From assembly GCF_004122165.1 (NCBI RefSeq), contig NZ_SBKO01000005.1:1-64000 (forward strand): 64,000 nt of DNA, read 5' to 3'. Below the pieces are notes generated by a model, which had not been told where the DNA came from, did no database searches, and was given only the letters and a program-made list of their open reading frames with translations. Each line of letters starts with the position of its first letter. The first letter of the stretch is position 1. This DNA is from Flavobacterium amnicola. GTDB taxonomy: Bacteria; Bacteroidota; Bacteroidia; Flavobacteriales; Flavobacteriaceae. Shown one piece after another: positions 49,560-59,077 of the stretch. Made by a program: the position numbers and the translations under genes.

Positions 49560-50144
49560 ATGATATTACCAATTGTAGGATATGGTGATCCTGTATTACG
49601 TAAAGTAGGCGAAGAGGTAGCTAAAGATTATCCAAATTTAAACGAGACGATTGCTAACATGTACGAAACCATGTACAATGCTTGTGGAGTAGGTTTAGCT
49701 GCCCCTCAGGTTGGATTAGCAATTCGATTATTTATTGTAGATTGTGAACCGTTTAGTGATAGTGATGATGTTTCTGAAGAAGAAGCAGCACAACTTAAAG
49801 GTTTTAAACGTACTTTTATTAATGCCAAAATGCTCAAAGAAGAAGGAGAACTTTGGGGTTTTAATGAAGGGTGTTTGAGTATTCCAGATGTACGTGAAGA
49901 CGTGTACCGAAACGAAAAAATTACATTGGAATACTATGATGAGAATTTTACTAAAAAAACGGAAGAATTCGACGGACTAATTGCACGTGTGATTCAGCAC
50001 GAATACGACCATATTGAAGGAATTTTGTTTACCGATAAAATATCTACTCTTAAAAAGACGTTGATTAAAAAGAAGTTACAAAACATTATGGATGGTAAAG
50101 CAAGACCTGATTATAGAATGCGTTTTGTACCTAAAAAAAGATAA
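49560..50144 (+). CDS. def: Peptide deformylase
   Basis: 194 residues. Removes the formyl group from nascent N-termini; metal hydrolase. The three motifs are complete: 'GVGLAAPQVG' (I), 'EGCLSIPDV' (II, Cys ligand) and 'QHEYDHIEG' (III, two His and the catalytic Glu). I chose the ATG at 49560 (MILPIVGYGDPVLRKVGEEV), which matches the family; a frame extension to 49530 runs into repeat DNA. Confidence 0.96.
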   Translation: MILPIVGYGDPVLRKVGEEVAKDYPNLNETIANMYETMYNACGVGLAAPQVGLAIRLFIVDCEPFSDSDDVSEEEAAQLKGFKRTFINAKMLKEEGELWGFNEGCLSIPDVREDVYRNEKITLEYYDENFTKKTEEFDGLIARVIQHEYDHIEGILFTDKISTLKKTLIKKKLQNIMDGKARPDYRMRFVPKKR

Positions 50145-50174
50145 CAATTTTTTCCAACGAATAGTAAACAATAG

Positions 50175-50182
50175 TATATTTG
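50175..50182 (+). promoter_or_regulatory. -7 box of the DUF5606 gene
   Basis: TATATTTG, 40 nt before the ATG; the -33 position has TTT/TTTCC rather than TTG. Confidence 0.55.
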
Positions 50183-50222
50183 CTACCGAAATTTTTGGGA
50201 TTTATAAAAAAATATAGATAAA

Positions 50223-50753
50223 ATGAACTTAGAAAGAATATTAGCCATTTCAGGAAAGCCAGGTTTATATGCTTTGAAAATGCAAACAAGAACTGGTTTC
50301 GTTGCAGAATCATTAATGGATGGAAAAAGAATTACAGTAAGTTTACGTAGTAACGTAAGTTTATTGTCTGAAATTTCAATGTATACGTACAACGAAGAAA
50401 AACCTTTGGCAGAAGTAATGAAGGCAATTGCAGCTAAAGAAAACAACGGTCAAGCACCAAATTTAAAAGATGATAAAGCAGCATTAACCGCTTATTTTGT
50501 GGAAGTACTTCCGGATTATGATCAAGACAGAGTGTATGCTTCAGATATTAAAAAAGTATTAAATTGGTACAATATTTTACAAGCTAAAGGTTTACTTACT
50601 GCTGAAGAACCTTCTACAGAAGATAAAAAAGTAGAAAAAGTAAAAGCTACCACTGAAGCAAAACCTAAAAAAGTAGCGGCTCCTAAAAATGCAGGAACAG
50701 CAACTGCTAAAAAGGCACCAGCTCCTAAAGCAACAAAATCAACTAAAAAATAG
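50223..50753 (+). CDS. DUF5606 domain-containing protein with Lys/Ala-rich tail
   Basis: 176 residues. The N-terminal 125 ('MNLERILAISGKPGLYALKM', 'RITVSLRSNVSLLSEISMYT', 'VYASDIKKVLNWYNILQAKG') match the DUF5606 family of Bacteroidetes. The last 45 are low-complexity Lys/Ala/Pro/Thr ('KATTEAKPKKVAAPKNAGTA'), like the tails of nucleic-acid-associated proteins. Function unknown; cytoplasmic. It follows def, as commonly in this group, but has its own -7 box and terminator. Confidence 0.82.
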   Translation: MNLERILAISGKPGLYALKMQTRTGFVAESLMDGKRITVSLRSNVSLLSEISMYTYNEEKPLAEVMKAIAAKENNGQAPNLKDDKAALTAYFVEVLPDYDQDRVYASDIKKVLNWYNILQAKGLLTAEEPSTEDKKVEKVKATTEAKPKKVAAPKNAGTATAKKAPAPKATKSTKK

Positions 50754-50771
50754 TTGATTGCACCAAAATAT

Positions 50772-50807
50772 AAATCCCGCATTTGTCATTCGAATGCGGG
50801 ATTTTTT
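50772..50807 (+). terminator. Terminator of the DUF5606 gene
   Basis: AAATCCCGCATT / AATGCGGGATTT (50772-50783, 50793-50804), 9-nt loop, T-run. Confidence 0.9.
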
Positions 50808-50834
50808 GTTATTTAGTATTTCGAAATTAAAAAT

Positions 50835-51611
50835 ATGAACACACGCCAACAACAACTAGATGCTTTCGGTCGGTTATTAGATATCATGGATGATTTGCGT
50901 TCCAAATGTCCGTGGGATAGAAAACAAACCTTAGAGTCATTACGCCATCTTACTATTGAAGAAACTTATGAACTAGGAGATGCGATTTTGAATAATGATT
51001 TGAATGAAATTAAAAATGAGTTGGGCGATTTGTTATTGCATATTATTTTTTATGCCAAAATAGGTTCTGAAAAAAACAGCTTTGATATGGCCGATGTGGC
51101 CAATGCCATTTGTGATAAATTAATTCACCGTCACCCACATATTTATGGCGATGTAGTTGTGGCCGATGAAGAGGAAGTCAAACAAAATTGGGAAAAATTA
51201 AAACTGAAAGAAGGAAAAAAATCGGTTTTAGAAGGTGTTCCTAATGGTTTGCCAGCCCTAGTCAAAGCCAGTCGCATTCAAGACAAAGTAAAAGGTGTCG
51301 GATTTGATTGGGAAGAACCGCACCAAGTGTGGGACAAAGTACAAGAAGAATTACAAGAACTTCAAGTGGAAGTGGCTGCAGGTAATCAGGATAAGATCGA
51401 AGCCGAATTTGGCGATGTATTGTTTTCGATGATTAATTATTCTCGCTTTTTAAATGTAAACCCAGAAGATGCGCTAGAACGCACCAATAAAAAATTTATC
51501 AAGCGTTTTATGTATTTGGAAAGTAAAGCGGTCGAATTAGGTAAAAACTTGTCCGATATGACCTTGGCTGAAATGGATATTTTTTGGGAAGAAGCGAAGC
51601 GATTACCATAA
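50835..51611 (+). CDS. mazG: Nucleoside triphosphate pyrophosphohydrolase MazG
   Basis: 258 residues, two-domain MazG. Hydrolyses NTPs to NMP and PPi, cleaning abnormal nucleotides. 'LRSKCPWDRKQTLESLRHLT' plus 'IEETYELGDAILNNDLNEIK', 'NELGDLLLHIIFYAKIG' form the EExxE(12-28)ExxD metal site of domain 1; 'KVQEELQELQVEVAAGN' and 'EAEFGDVLFSMINYSRFLNV' form that of domain 2. The gene's last 18 or so coding bases recur just downstream. Confidence 0.93.
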   Translation: MNTRQQQLDAFGRLLDIMDDLRSKCPWDRKQTLESLRHLTIEETYELGDAILNNDLNEIKNELGDLLLHIIFYAKIGSEKNSFDMADVANAICDKLIHRHPHIYGDVVVADEEEVKQNWEKLKLKEGKKSVLEGVPNGLPALVKASRIQDKVKGVGFDWEEPHQVWDKVQEELQELQVEVAAGNQDKIEAEFGDVLFSMINYSRFLNVNPEDALERTNKKFIKRFMYLESKAVELGKNLSDMTLAEMDIFWEEAKRLP

Positions 51612-51671
51612 AATTGTAATTAGAAAATCAAAGATTTTCAAATTCCCAAATTGGGAAGAAGCGAAGCGATT
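51584..51671 (+). repeat. Direct repeat of the mazG 3' end
   Basis: A 21-nt sequence at 51584-51604 (coding for the W-E-E-A-K-R-L end of mazG) is repeated exactly at 51651-51671. Between them are a small hairpin (GAAAATC/GATTTTC) and the palindrome TTCCCAA-A-TTGGGAA. Confidence 0.8.
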
Positions 51672-51693
51672 GTAATTTCCAGTTTAAAAAGTT

Positions 51694-52491
51694 ATGAAAA
51701 AAATTATAGGCTTTATTTTACTGTTTTGTATTACAACAATACAGGCACAAGAAAAGGATTTTGTTTTAGGAAAAATTGCAACCCTAAAATCTACGGTCTT
51801 AAATGAAGATAGAAAACTCAATATCTATTTTCCTGCAGGATATGACGCTACTACTAGTTATCCGGTAATTTATTTATTAGACGGTTCGGCCGATCAAGAT
51901 TTCATTCACATTGTTGGAATTGTGCAATTTGCGAATTACGATTGGATTAACATGCTTTCTAAATCGATTGTTGTTGGCATCGAAAATGTGGATAGAAGAC
52001 GCGATTTTACCTTTCCGACCACTATCGAAAAGGATAAGCAAGATTTCCCTACTACCGGAGGTTCTGAAAAATTTATCACTTTTTTAGAAAAAGAATTGCA
52101 ACCGTATATTGAACAGAAATACAAAACAACAGCTTCTAAAACCATTATCGGACAGTCTTTGGGCGGACTATTAGCCACCGAAATTTTATTCAAAATGCCA
52201 AGGTTGTTTACCAATTATATTATTGTAAGTCCAAGTATATGGTGGAATAAACAATCCTTATTTGCTGTTGCTCCTGAATTTGCGAATACCAATTTTAATC
52301 AGAAAACGAAAGTTTTTATTAGCGTAGGTAAAGAGGGTAGTGTCATGGAAAAAGATGCTAAAAAATTATATGAAATGGTAAAGAAGAATGGCAAATCTAT
52401 AGATAGTCATTTCCATTATTTTAATGACAGTAGCCATGCCGATATATTACATTTGGCTGTATATAAAGCGTTTGAAACCTTAAAAATATGA
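51694..52491 (+). CDS. Secreted esterase of the alpha/beta family (esterase D / IroE-like)
   Basis: 265 residues with signal peptide 'IIGFILLFCITTIQAQ'. Fold marks: 'LNIYFPAGYDATTSYPVIYL', 'LLDGSADQDFIHIVG', nucleophile 'IIGQSLGGLLATEILF' and 'HYFNDSSHADILHLAVY' with the catalytic His. This pattern is the putative esterase family that includes esterase D and siderophore esterases IroE/Fes. A ferric-siderophore substrate is possible, but no siderophore cluster is near. It overlaps the next gene by 4 nt (ATGA). Confidence 0.85.
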   Translation: MKKIIGFILLFCITTIQAQEKDFVLGKIATLKSTVLNEDRKLNIYFPAGYDATTSYPVIYLLDGSADQDFIHIVGIVQFANYDWINMLSKSIVVGIENVDRRRDFTFPTTIEKDKQDFPTTGGSEKFITFLEKELQPYIEQKYKTTASKTIIGQSLGGLLATEILFKMPRLFTNYIIVSPSIWWNKQSLFAVAPEFANTNFNQKTKVFISVGKEGSVMEKDAKKLYEMVKKNGKSIDSHFHYFNDSSHADILHLAVYKAFETLKI

Positions 52492-52790
52492 GACCACCGT
52501 ATTATGCCGTAATTTTTACATCGGTTCGGACAGAAATTGAAGAAGGCTATTCGGAAATGGCCGACTTAATGCTTACTTTAGCCCAACAGCAAGAAGGATT
52601 TTTAGTTATTGAATCAGCTAGGAGTGAAGTAGGTATTACCGTTTCGTATTGGAAGGATTTAGAGTCGATTCGAAAATGGAAACAAAATCTAGATCATCTG
52701 GTCGCGCAACAAAAAGGTCGCGAACAATGGTATAGTTCTTACACCACTCGTATTTGTTTGGTAGAACGTGAGTATAGTTTTGAAAAATAA
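52488..52790 (+). CDS. Antibiotic biosynthesis monooxygenase (ABM)-domain protein
   Basis: 100 residues, a small ferredoxin-like alpha/beta domain: 'YYAVIFTSVRTEIEEGYSEM', 'LAQQQEGFLVIESARSE', 'VGITVSYWKDLESIRKWKQN', 'YTTRICLVEREYSF'. The pattern matches ABM/YdhR-type dimeric proteins that modify or bind small molecules without cofactor. Translationally coupled (4-nt overlap) to the esterase upstream; the pairing may matter. Substrate unknown. Confidence 0.83.
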   Translation: MRPPYYAVIFTSVRTEIEEGYSEMADLMLTLAQQQEGFLVIESARSEVGITVSYWKDLESIRKWKQNLDHLVAQQKGREQWYSSYTTRICLVEREYSFEK

Positions 52791-52818
52791 TTGGAATAGT
52801 TTTTGATAAAGGATAGTT

Positions 52819-53514
52819 GTGAAAAAAATAATTTTACTTGTCGTTTTATTACCATTGATTGGTTTTTCTCAAGAAGGAAAGCCCATAAAATCTATAGCCA
52901 TACCTAGTGCTGATTTGCCAAAACCTGACATAAAGCCTGAAACAACGGCTAATGCGCCACAATATTCGATTTCAAAACCTTTTGAACCTAAATTGTTCAA
53001 AGTCCCACCACGAGTCTATGGGGCGCCAAAAGAGGAGAGTAAAGTATCGATGACTCCCAAACAAAGTGATTTGAATGTTGGAAAGCAATTTGCAGAAAAA
53101 ATAAATAAAGCCAATACTCCCAAAAAAGAAGGAAGCGAAGACCCGAAAGCGTTTCGTAGAAATCAATATTTTGGAGAATACAAAACTGAATCGGCTACCA
53201 TTTCAATTTCCTATAGAGATTTCGGTGAAATTGATGCGGATCGCGTTAGAATTTGGTTGGATGGAAAAGTAGTTTCAGATATAATTGAATTGGAAGCCGA
53301 TACTAGAAAAGTATACATTGGATTGTTAATGGGTATTAATCACATTGAAATTGAAGCATTAAACGAAGGAGTTTATACACCTAATACTGGAGAATTTGGA
53401 TTCTTTGATGAAAATAAACAAATGATTGCTGGAGATAAATGGGGATTAGCAACAGGTTTTAGGGCCACATTCAATATTTTAAGAGTAGAAAGAGGAGCAT
53501 TAAAAAATGAATAA
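52819..53514 (+). CDS. Secreted hypothetical protein
   Basis: 231 residues, GTG start. Signal peptide 'MKKIILLVVLLPLIGFSQ'. The next 90 residues are Pro/Lys-rich and probably disordered ('SADLPKPDIKPETTANAPQY'). A beta-rich domain follows ('ISISYRDFGEIDADRVRIWL', 'KVYIGLLMGINHIEIEALN', 'GFFDENKQMIAGDKWGLATG'). Probably periplasmic; possibly a pilus- or cell-wall-related accessory. I do not know the family. 28 nt after the ABM gene, same strand. Confidence 0.72.
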   Translation: MKKIILLVVLLPLIGFSQEGKPIKSIAIPSADLPKPDIKPETTANAPQYSISKPFEPKLFKVPPRVYGAPKEESKVSMTPKQSDLNVGKQFAEKINKANTPKKEGSEDPKAFRRNQYFGEYKTESATISISYRDFGEIDADRVRIWLDGKVVSDIIELEADTRKVYIGLLMGINHIEIEALNEGVYTPNTGEFGFFDENKQMIAGDKWGLATGFRATFNILRVERGALKNE

Positions 53515-53518
53515 AATA

Positions 53519-53547
53519 AATAATCCCAGCAATTAGCTGGGATTATT
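53519..53547. terminator. Terminator hairpin between converging genes
   Basis: AATAATCCCAGC / GCTGGGATTATT (53519-53530, 53536-53547), loop AATTA; the T-run is weak on both sides. Confidence 0.72.
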
Positions 53548-53549
53548 GT

Positions 53550-55016
53550 TTAAACGTTTTCTACTATTTTATTGGTATCGTAACCAAAAAGATGATCTTT
53601 TTTAATTAATTCGGCAATACCTTCTGGAAGCATTTTTTCCCAGCCCGGTTTCCCTTTGCTAATCATTTTAAGTACTTCTCTCGAGAATATTTTTAAATTT
53701 TCGCGATCATAATCGGTAATATCTATTACTTTTCCGTTGTAAGCGAAGAATTTATAAAGCTCTTTCATTCTAGGGTGTACCTTCAAGTTTTGAGACGTTA
53801 AGAGTGTTCCGTCTTCATCTTCCATTGGATATAAATACACTTTCATATCGCGATAGAATAATTTTCCGAAGGCTTCTAAAATACCACCACTTAAATGACG
53901 GTAGTATTTTTCATCAAAGATGTCGACTAAGTTGTTTACTCCAAGGGTAATTCCCATTCTTTCCTTGGTGTAATTAGAAAAATATTCCACCACTTTATAA
54001 TATTCTTGGAAGTTGGAAATCATTACGGTTTGTCCAAGTGAACACAGTAATTCGGCTCTGTCCATGAAATCTCTTTCATCAATTTCTCCATCAGAACGTA
54101 AATTCGATAAAGTAATTTCAAAAATAACCAAGGTATTTTCCTTTTTCACCTTGTTTTCATCGACAAACATTTCTAACGATTTCTCGTACATGTCCATATT
54201 TACTTTGGTCACCGGACGAAAACTTCCGCGTAACGCTAAAATGTTCTTTTTGTATAAAACGGCGGCCGGTAAAATATTTTTTCCATTTGGATCAAACATT
54301 ACGGCGTCGGTCATTCCATTTTTTACCAACTGTAAACTCATCAATCGGTTGTCAACTTCTGCAAAACGTGGTCCTGCAAAGTTAATCGTATCAATTTCTA
54401 ACTGATCTTGATCAATATGGTCGTATAAATATTTCAATAATCGTTTCGGATCGTTGTATTTATAAAAAGCGCCATAAATTAAATTCACTCCTAATTTACC
54501 AAGGGTTTCTTGTTGTAATTTAGCGTCGGTTTCTTTAAATCGAATGTGAATTAAAATTTCGTTGTATTCTTCATCCGGTTCAATTTGGTATTTTATTCCA
54601 ACCCAACCATGACCTTTGTATTGTTTTGCGAAATCGATTGTAGCCACTGTATTGGCGTAACTAAAAAACATTTTTGACGGATGTTTTTCACGTTTTAAAC
54701 GCTCTTCAATTAGTTCTACTTCATGATTTAACATTTTACGCAAACGATTTTCGGTCACATAACGTCCATCATCTTCAATACCATAAATCGCATCACTAAA
54801 ATCTTTATCGTAGGCTGACATTGCTTTTGCAATTGTTCCCGAAGATCCTCCAGCTCTAAAGAAATGACGAACCGTTTCCTGACCCGCACCAATTTCAGCA
54901 AAAGTACCGTATATGTGTTCGTTAAGATTGATTCTTAGTGCTTTATCACTAATAGAAGGGATTTGTTCTATTGCTCTGTCTCCTTTAAGAACAATCTCAT
55001 TTTTAAGATCTTTCAT
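53550..55016 (-). CDS. Conserved protein of unknown function (488 residues)
   Basis: Soluble by sequence: no signal peptide or membrane helix. N-terminus 'MKDLKNEIVLKGDRAIEQIP', then a very conserved-looking 'IYGTFAEIGAGQETVRHFFR' and 'AGGSSGTIAKAMSAYDKDFS', a mid region 'FGKRYK'-free alpha/beta ('LGKLGVNLIYGAFYKYNDPK'), and late 'KVYLYPMEDEDGTLLTSQNL', 'FAYNGKVIDITDYD'. The Gly-rich GAGQET-GGSSGT segment could bind a nucleotide or cofactor. I recall near-identical proteins in other Flavobacteriia with inconsistent names, so I give none. It is a single gene with its own promoter, divergent from the MBL gene. Confidence 0.85.
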   Translation of the reverse strand: MKDLKNEIVLKGDRAIEQIPSISDKALRINLNEHIYGTFAEIGAGQETVRHFFRAGGSSGTIAKAMSAYDKDFSDAIYGIEDDGRYVTENRLRKMLNHEVELIEERLKREKHPSKMFFSYANTVATIDFAKQYKGHGWVGIKYQIEPDEEYNEILIHIRFKETDAKLQQETLGKLGVNLIYGAFYKYNDPKRLLKYLYDHIDQDQLEIDTINFAGPRFAEVDNRLMSLQLVKNGMTDAVMFDPNGKNILPAAVLYKKNILALRGSFRPVTKVNMDMYEKSLEMFVDENKVKKENTLVIFEITLSNLRSDGEIDERDFMDRAELLCSLGQTVMISNFQEYYKVVEYFSNYTKERMGITLGVNNLVDIFDEKYYRHLSGGILEAFGKLFYRDMKVYLYPMEDEDGTLLTSQNLKVHPRMKELYKFFAYNGKVIDITDYDRENLKIFSREVLKMISKGKPGWEKMLPEGIAELIKKDHLFGYDTNKIVENV

Positions 55017-55037
55017 CTTTAAATATTAAATACCTTG

Positions 55038-55068
55038 CAAAGGTAGTGAATGACTTATTTTTTATCAA
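55038..55068 (-). promoter_or_regulatory. Promoter of the 488-residue protein gene
   Basis: On the minus strand TTG (55068-55066), 20-nt spacer, TACCTTTG (55045-55038), 21 nt before the ATG. Confidence 0.72.
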
Positions 55069-55076
55069 ATATTATT

Positions 55077-55084
55077 TACTTTTG
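55077..55084 (+). promoter_or_regulatory. -7 box of the MBL hydrolase gene
   Basis: TACTTTTG, 17 nt before the TTG start codon at 55102; no TTG at the expected -33 position. Confidence 0.45.
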
Positions 55085-55101
55085 TGTAAAAAGCTTTTCA
55101 A

Positions 55102-55866
55102 TTGAACATTTATTTTTTGGGTACTGGTACTTCACAAGGCATTCCTGTTATAGGAAGCGATCATCCCGTATGTCATAGTCAAGACTCAAAAGACAAACGT
55201 TTGCGAGTATCGGTTTTAATTTCTTGGGGAACACATTCTTTTGTGATCGATTGTGGTCCTGATTTTCGTCAACAGATGCTCACTTCAAATTGTCCCAAAA
55301 TTGATGCCATTTTTTTTACGCACGAACATTCCGATCATACTGCTGGTCTAGATGATATTCGGCCGTTTTTTTTCAGACAGGGTGAAATCCCGATTTATGC
55401 GCACCAGAGGGTTTTATTGAATTTGGAAAAAAGATTTAATTATATTTTTGAAACCGAAAACAGATATCCCGGAGCGCCTGGTGTATTTCCAATTGAGGTA
55501 GTCAATAATGAAAATATTGAAATTGAGGACAAGCAAATCATTCCAATTAATGCCTGGCACGGAAATCTTCAAGTGTTCGGGTACCGATTTGAAAATTTTG
55601 CCTACCTAACGGATGTTAAAACGATGGATGCCGAAGAAATACTAAAATTGAAAGGATTGGATGTTTTGGTAATCAATGCCTTGCGAGATGACCCACATCC
55701 TACACATTTTAATTTGCAAGAAGCATTAGATTTTATACATTTGGTGCAGCCTAAAAAGACCTATTTAACTCATATTAGTCATACGTTTGGGTTTCACGAA
55801 GAAGTGCAAAAAAGACTACCTAAAAACGTGTTTTTAGCTTACGATAATTTACAAATAACAATATAA
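55102..55866 (+). CDS. MBL-fold metal hydrolase (PhnP-like), TTG start
   Basis: 254 residues. Metallo-beta-lactamase fold with 'FLGTGTSQGIPVIGSDHPVC' at the very start, 'FVIDCGPDFRQQML', the zinc motif 'FFTHEHSDHTAGLDDIRPFF' (H-x-H-x-D-H), and later 'YLTDVKTMD' and 'TYLTHISHTFGFHEEV'. This is the PhnP/cyclic-phosphodiesterase-like branch. The TTG at 55102 is the only start that keeps the conserved N-terminal strand (M-N-I-Y-F-L-G-T-G-T), so it is a real non-ATG start. Followed after 6 nt by a small membrane-anchored protein gene. Confidence 0.88.
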   Translation: MNIYFLGTGTSQGIPVIGSDHPVCHSQDSKDKRLRVSVLISWGTHSFVIDCGPDFRQQMLTSNCPKIDAIFFTHEHSDHTAGLDDIRPFFFRQGEIPIYAHQRVLLNLEKRFNYIFETENRYPGAPGVFPIEVVNNENIEIEDKQIIPINAWHGNLQVFGYRFENFAYLTDVKTMDAEEILKLKGLDVLVINALRDDPHPTHFNLQEALDFIHLVQPKKTYLTHISHTFGFHEEVQKRLPKNVFLAYDNLQITI

Positions 55867-55872
55867 AATATT

Positions 55873-56340
55873 ATGAAGAAACTACTTTTATACGGATTCA
55901 TTTTTTCAGTGTTGATGAATATTTTTCAATTGATGTATTCTACTAAGAAATTCAATCACGACAATGATGTGAACACGAAATATAAAGCGAAAATAAAAGA
56001 TACAATTGCTAAAATTGTAGCCGATAAAGAAGAAGGCGATTATTTTTCGTTACTGCACAACGATAAAGCATTTGATTATTATGAAGGAAAGGATATCCCG
56101 AAATTAATGGATCAAATCAAAGAACAACTAAATGAAATGAATACTGCTTCTGGTGGAAATAAATTAATTCCGTACGATGAAATGGTAATTAATAAAGTTC
56201 GTTTTTTAAATCATCGTTGGATTATTGCCGATTTTACCGGACCTTCTGGATGGGGTGAAGTGATTTTAAAATACTTTGTAGAAGCAGATGGTAAAGTAAC
56301 TATCGAAACCGCCGAAACATTAATGTACCCACAACAATAA
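55873..56340 (+). CDS. Hypothetical single-pass membrane protein
   Basis: 155 residues. One N-terminal helix (about 5-22, 'LLYGFIFSVLMNIFQLMYST'), then a soluble domain: 'ADKEEGDYFSLLHNDKAFDY', 'LMDQIKEQLNEMNTASGGNK', 'RFLNHRWIIADFTGPSGWGE'. The helix has no lipobox or clear cleavage site, so an anchored periplasmic domain is likely. No family recognised. It is 6 nt after the MBL gene and so in its operon. The 194-nt gap that follows has the lon promoter only. Confidence 0.72.
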   Translation: MKKLLLYGFIFSVLMNIFQLMYSTKKFNHDNDVNTKYKAKIKDTIAKIVADKEEGDYFSLLHNDKAFDYYEGKDIPKLMDQIKEQLNEMNTASGGNKLIPYDEMVINKVRFLNHRWIIADFTGPSGWGEVILKYFVEADGKVTIETAETLMYPQQ

Positions 56341-56480
56341 TTCTATATTAAAAAGAGTTAAGTGATAATCATCGCTTCTCGTTTAATTTAATGGCATAAA
56401 ACTTGACTAATTAGTTTGCTGGGATATCAATTAATTGTACTATTTATTGATTTTCAGTAAGATGACTATTGTTTATGTAA

Positions 56481-56488
56481 TATCTTTG
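56481..56488 (+). promoter_or_regulatory. -7 box of lon
   Basis: TATCTTTG, 46 nt before the ATG. The nearest TTG upstream is too distant for the housekeeping spacing. Confidence 0.55.
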
Positions 56489-56534
56489 TATTGCAGGTAG
56501 TCAATGTTTAATGACAAAATGACCTAAATTTTAT

Positions 56535-58988
56535 ATGTCTCAACAAAAAATACTTACACTTGACACTTTGTCACTTCAGGAATTAGACCATGAAGCCGAT
56601 TTAATTCCGTTAATGACTCCCGAGGATGAGGAGGAAATGAATAATGAAGAATTGCCTTCCGATTTAGCGATTCTTCCGTTACGAAATACTGTTTTGTTTC
56701 CTGGTGTTGTAATTCCGATTACTGCCGGTCGTGATAAATCGATAAAACTATTAAACGATGCTAATGCATCAGATAAAATTATTGGCGTTGTTTCTCAAAT
56801 CAATGAAGAAGACGAAGATCCGGACGAAACCCAAATTAACAAAGTGGGAACAGTTGCTCGAATTCTTCGTATTTTAAAAATGCCCGACGGAAATGTTACT
56901 GTTATTCTTCAAGGGAAAAAACGATTTGAAATAGATAAAGTCACTACGACAGAACCTTACATCAGAGCTTCCATAAAAGAAGTGGAAGAAGTACGACCAG
57001 CCAAAAAAGAAAAAGAATTTTTAGCGATTATTGATTCTGTTCGTGAGTTGGCTATTGAAATTATTAAGGAAAGTCCAAACATCCCTACGGAAGCTACTTT
57101 TGCTATTAAAAATATTGAAAGCAATTCTTTTTTGGTAAACTTCGTGTCTTCCAATATGAATCATCTTTCGGTAGTTGAAAAACAAGAATTATTAGAAATT
57201 AATAATTTAAAAGACAGAGCTTTAGCCACGCTGAAACATATGAATGTCGAACTTCAAAAATTAGAATTGAAGAATGATATTCAATCGAAAGTACGTTTTG
57301 ATTTAGATCAGCAACAACGTGAATATTTCTTACAACAGCAAATGAAAACCATCCAAGAAGAATTGGGAGGAAATTCGACTGAGCAAGAAATTGAAGAAAT
57401 GCGCAAAAAAGCGAAAACCAAAAAATGGGAGGAAAAAACAGGGGAGCATTTTGAGAAAGAACTTCAAAAATTGCAACGTACCAATCCGAATTCTCCAGAT
57501 TTTGGAATCCAACGCAATTATTTAGAGTTGTTTTTAGAATTACCATGGAATGATTACTCTAAGGATAATTTCGATTTGAAACGCGCTCAAAAAATATTAG
57601 ACCGCGACCATTTTGGTTTAGACGATATTAAAAAACGTATTATAGAACATTTGGCGGTATTGAAGTTACGTAACGATATGAAATCGCCTATTTTGTGTTT
57701 TACAGGTCCTCCAGGTGTTGGTAAAACTTCCATTGGAAAATCAATTGCCGAAGCTTTAGGTCGTGAATATGTGCGAATGTCATTGGGAGGTTTGCGTGAT
57801 GAAGCAGAAATCCGTGGGCATCGTAAAACCTATATTGGAGCCATGCCAGGTAGAATTCTTCAAAATTTAAAGAAAGCGAAAACGGCAAATCCGGTATTTA
57901 TTTTAGATGAAATAGATAAATTGTCCTCAAGCAATCAGGGTGATCCCTCTTCTGCATTGTTGGAAGCACTAGATCCAGAACAAAACAAGGAATTTTATGA
58001 TAATTTCCTTGAAATGGGCTTCGATTTGTCGAAAGTAATGTTCATTGCTACTTCTAATAATATATCGGCAGTGCAACCTGCGCTTCGTGACCGCATGGAA
58101 ATTATTACCATGTCGGGTTATACCATTGAAGAAAAAATAGAAATTGCAAAACAGCATTTGGTGCCAAAACAAATTAAAGAACACGGATTGACACCAAAGC
58201 AATTTGTAATTGGTAAAAAACAAGTCGAAAAAATTGTTGAAGGATATACTCGTGAATCGGGCGTTCGTGGTTTGGAAAAGAAAATTGCCCAAATGGTGCG
58301 TAATGCTGCTAAAAGTATTGCTTTAGAAGAAGAATACAACGTAAAAGCGACTGATGAAGATGTGGTTACTGTTTTAGGTGCCGCTCGAATGGAACGCGAC
58401 AAATATGAAAATAATGAAACTGCTGGAGTAGTTACTGGTTTGGCTTGGACAAGTGTGGGTGGCGATATTTTATTTATTGAATCTATTATTTCGGAAGGAA
58501 AAGGAACATTAACTTTTACTGGAAATATGGGAACAGTTATGAAAGAATCGATCACTATTGCGATGGAATTTGTAAAAGCGAATGCCAAACAATTAGGAAT
58601 TTCTCCTGAAATATTTACCAAATACAATATTCACGTTCACATTCCAGAAGGAGCCACTCCTAAAGACGGTCCAAGTGCGGGAATCGCGATGTTGACTTCT
58701 TTGGTTTCTTTATTGACTCAAAAGCGTGTGAAAAAGAATATAGCCATGACGGGAGAAATTACGCTTCGTGGTAAAGTATTACCGGTGGGCGGAATAAAAG
58801 AAAAGATTTTAGCAGCCAAAAGAGCTAAAATCAAAGAAATCATTCTTTGCGTGGAAAACAAACGTGATATAGATGAAATCAAAGCCGATTATATTAATGG
58901 TTTAACCTTTCATTACGTATCTGAAATGAGCGAAGTTTTAGAACTGGCCATCACAAAAGATAAGGTCAAAAATGCAAAAACATTATAA
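56535..58988 (+). CDS. lon: ATP-dependent protease Lon
   Basis: 817 residues, three domains. The N-terminal substrate domain (about 40-240) starts '[20 protein letters not shown]'. The AAA+ module has Walker A '[17 protein letters not shown]', Walker B '[13 protein letters not shown]' and sensor Arg '[10 protein letters not shown]'. The C-terminal protease has catalytic Ser in '[15 protein letters not shown]' and Lys in '[17 protein letters not shown]'. It degrades misfolded and regulatory proteins in the cytoplasm. Acidic N-terminal extension of about 40 residues. Strong terminator after it. Confidence 0.97.
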   Translation: MSQQKILTLDTLSLQELDHEADLIPLMTPEDEEEMNNEELPSDLAILPLRNTVLFPGVVIPITAGRDKSIKLLNDANASDKIIGVVSQINEEDEDPDETQINKVGTVARILRILKMPDGNVTVILQGKKRFEIDKVTTTEPYIRASIKEVEEVRPAKKEKEFLAIIDSVRELAIEIIKESPNIPTEATFAIKNIESNSFLVNFVSSNMNHLSVVEKQELLEINNLKDRALATLKHMNVELQKLELKNDIQSKVRFDLDQQQREYFLQQQMKTIQEELGGNSTEQEIEEMRKKAKTKKWEEKTGEHFEKELQKLQRTNPNSPDFGIQRNYLELFLELPWNDYSKDNFDLKRAQKILDRDHFGLDDIKKRIIEHLAVLKLRNDMKSPILCFTGPPGVGKTSIGKSIAEALGREYVRMSLGGLRDEAEIRGHRKTYIGAMPGRILQNLKKAKTANPVFILDEIDKLSSSNQGDPSSALLEALDPEQNKEFYDNFLEMGFDLSKVMFIATSNNISAVQPALRDRMEIITMSGYTIEEKIEIAKQHLVPKQIKEHGLTPKQFVIGKKQVEKIVEGYTRESGVRGLEKKIAQMVRNAAKSIALEEEYNVKATDEDVVTVLGAARMERDKYENNETAGVVTGLAWTSVGGDILFIESIISEGKGTLTFTGNMGTVMKESITIAMEFVKANAKQLGISPEIFTKYNIHVHIPEGATPKDGPSAGIAMLTSLVSLLTQKRVKKNIAMTGEITLRGKVLPVGGIKEKILAAKRAKIKEIILCVENKRDIDEIKADYINGLTFHYVSEMSEVLELAITKDKVKNAKTL

Positions 58989-58992
58989 ATTA

Positions 58993-59022
58993 AAAACGGC
59001 TAAAATATTTAGCCGTTTTTTT
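58993..59022 (+). terminator. Terminator of lon
   Basis: AAAACGGCTAAA (58993-59004) / TTTAGCCGTTTT (59008-59019), loop ATA, T-run. Confidence 0.9.
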
Positions 59023-59077
59023 TGTAAAAAATAATATCTTCGCCCTTGCGTTATATAGAAAACGCAATTTTGTATTA

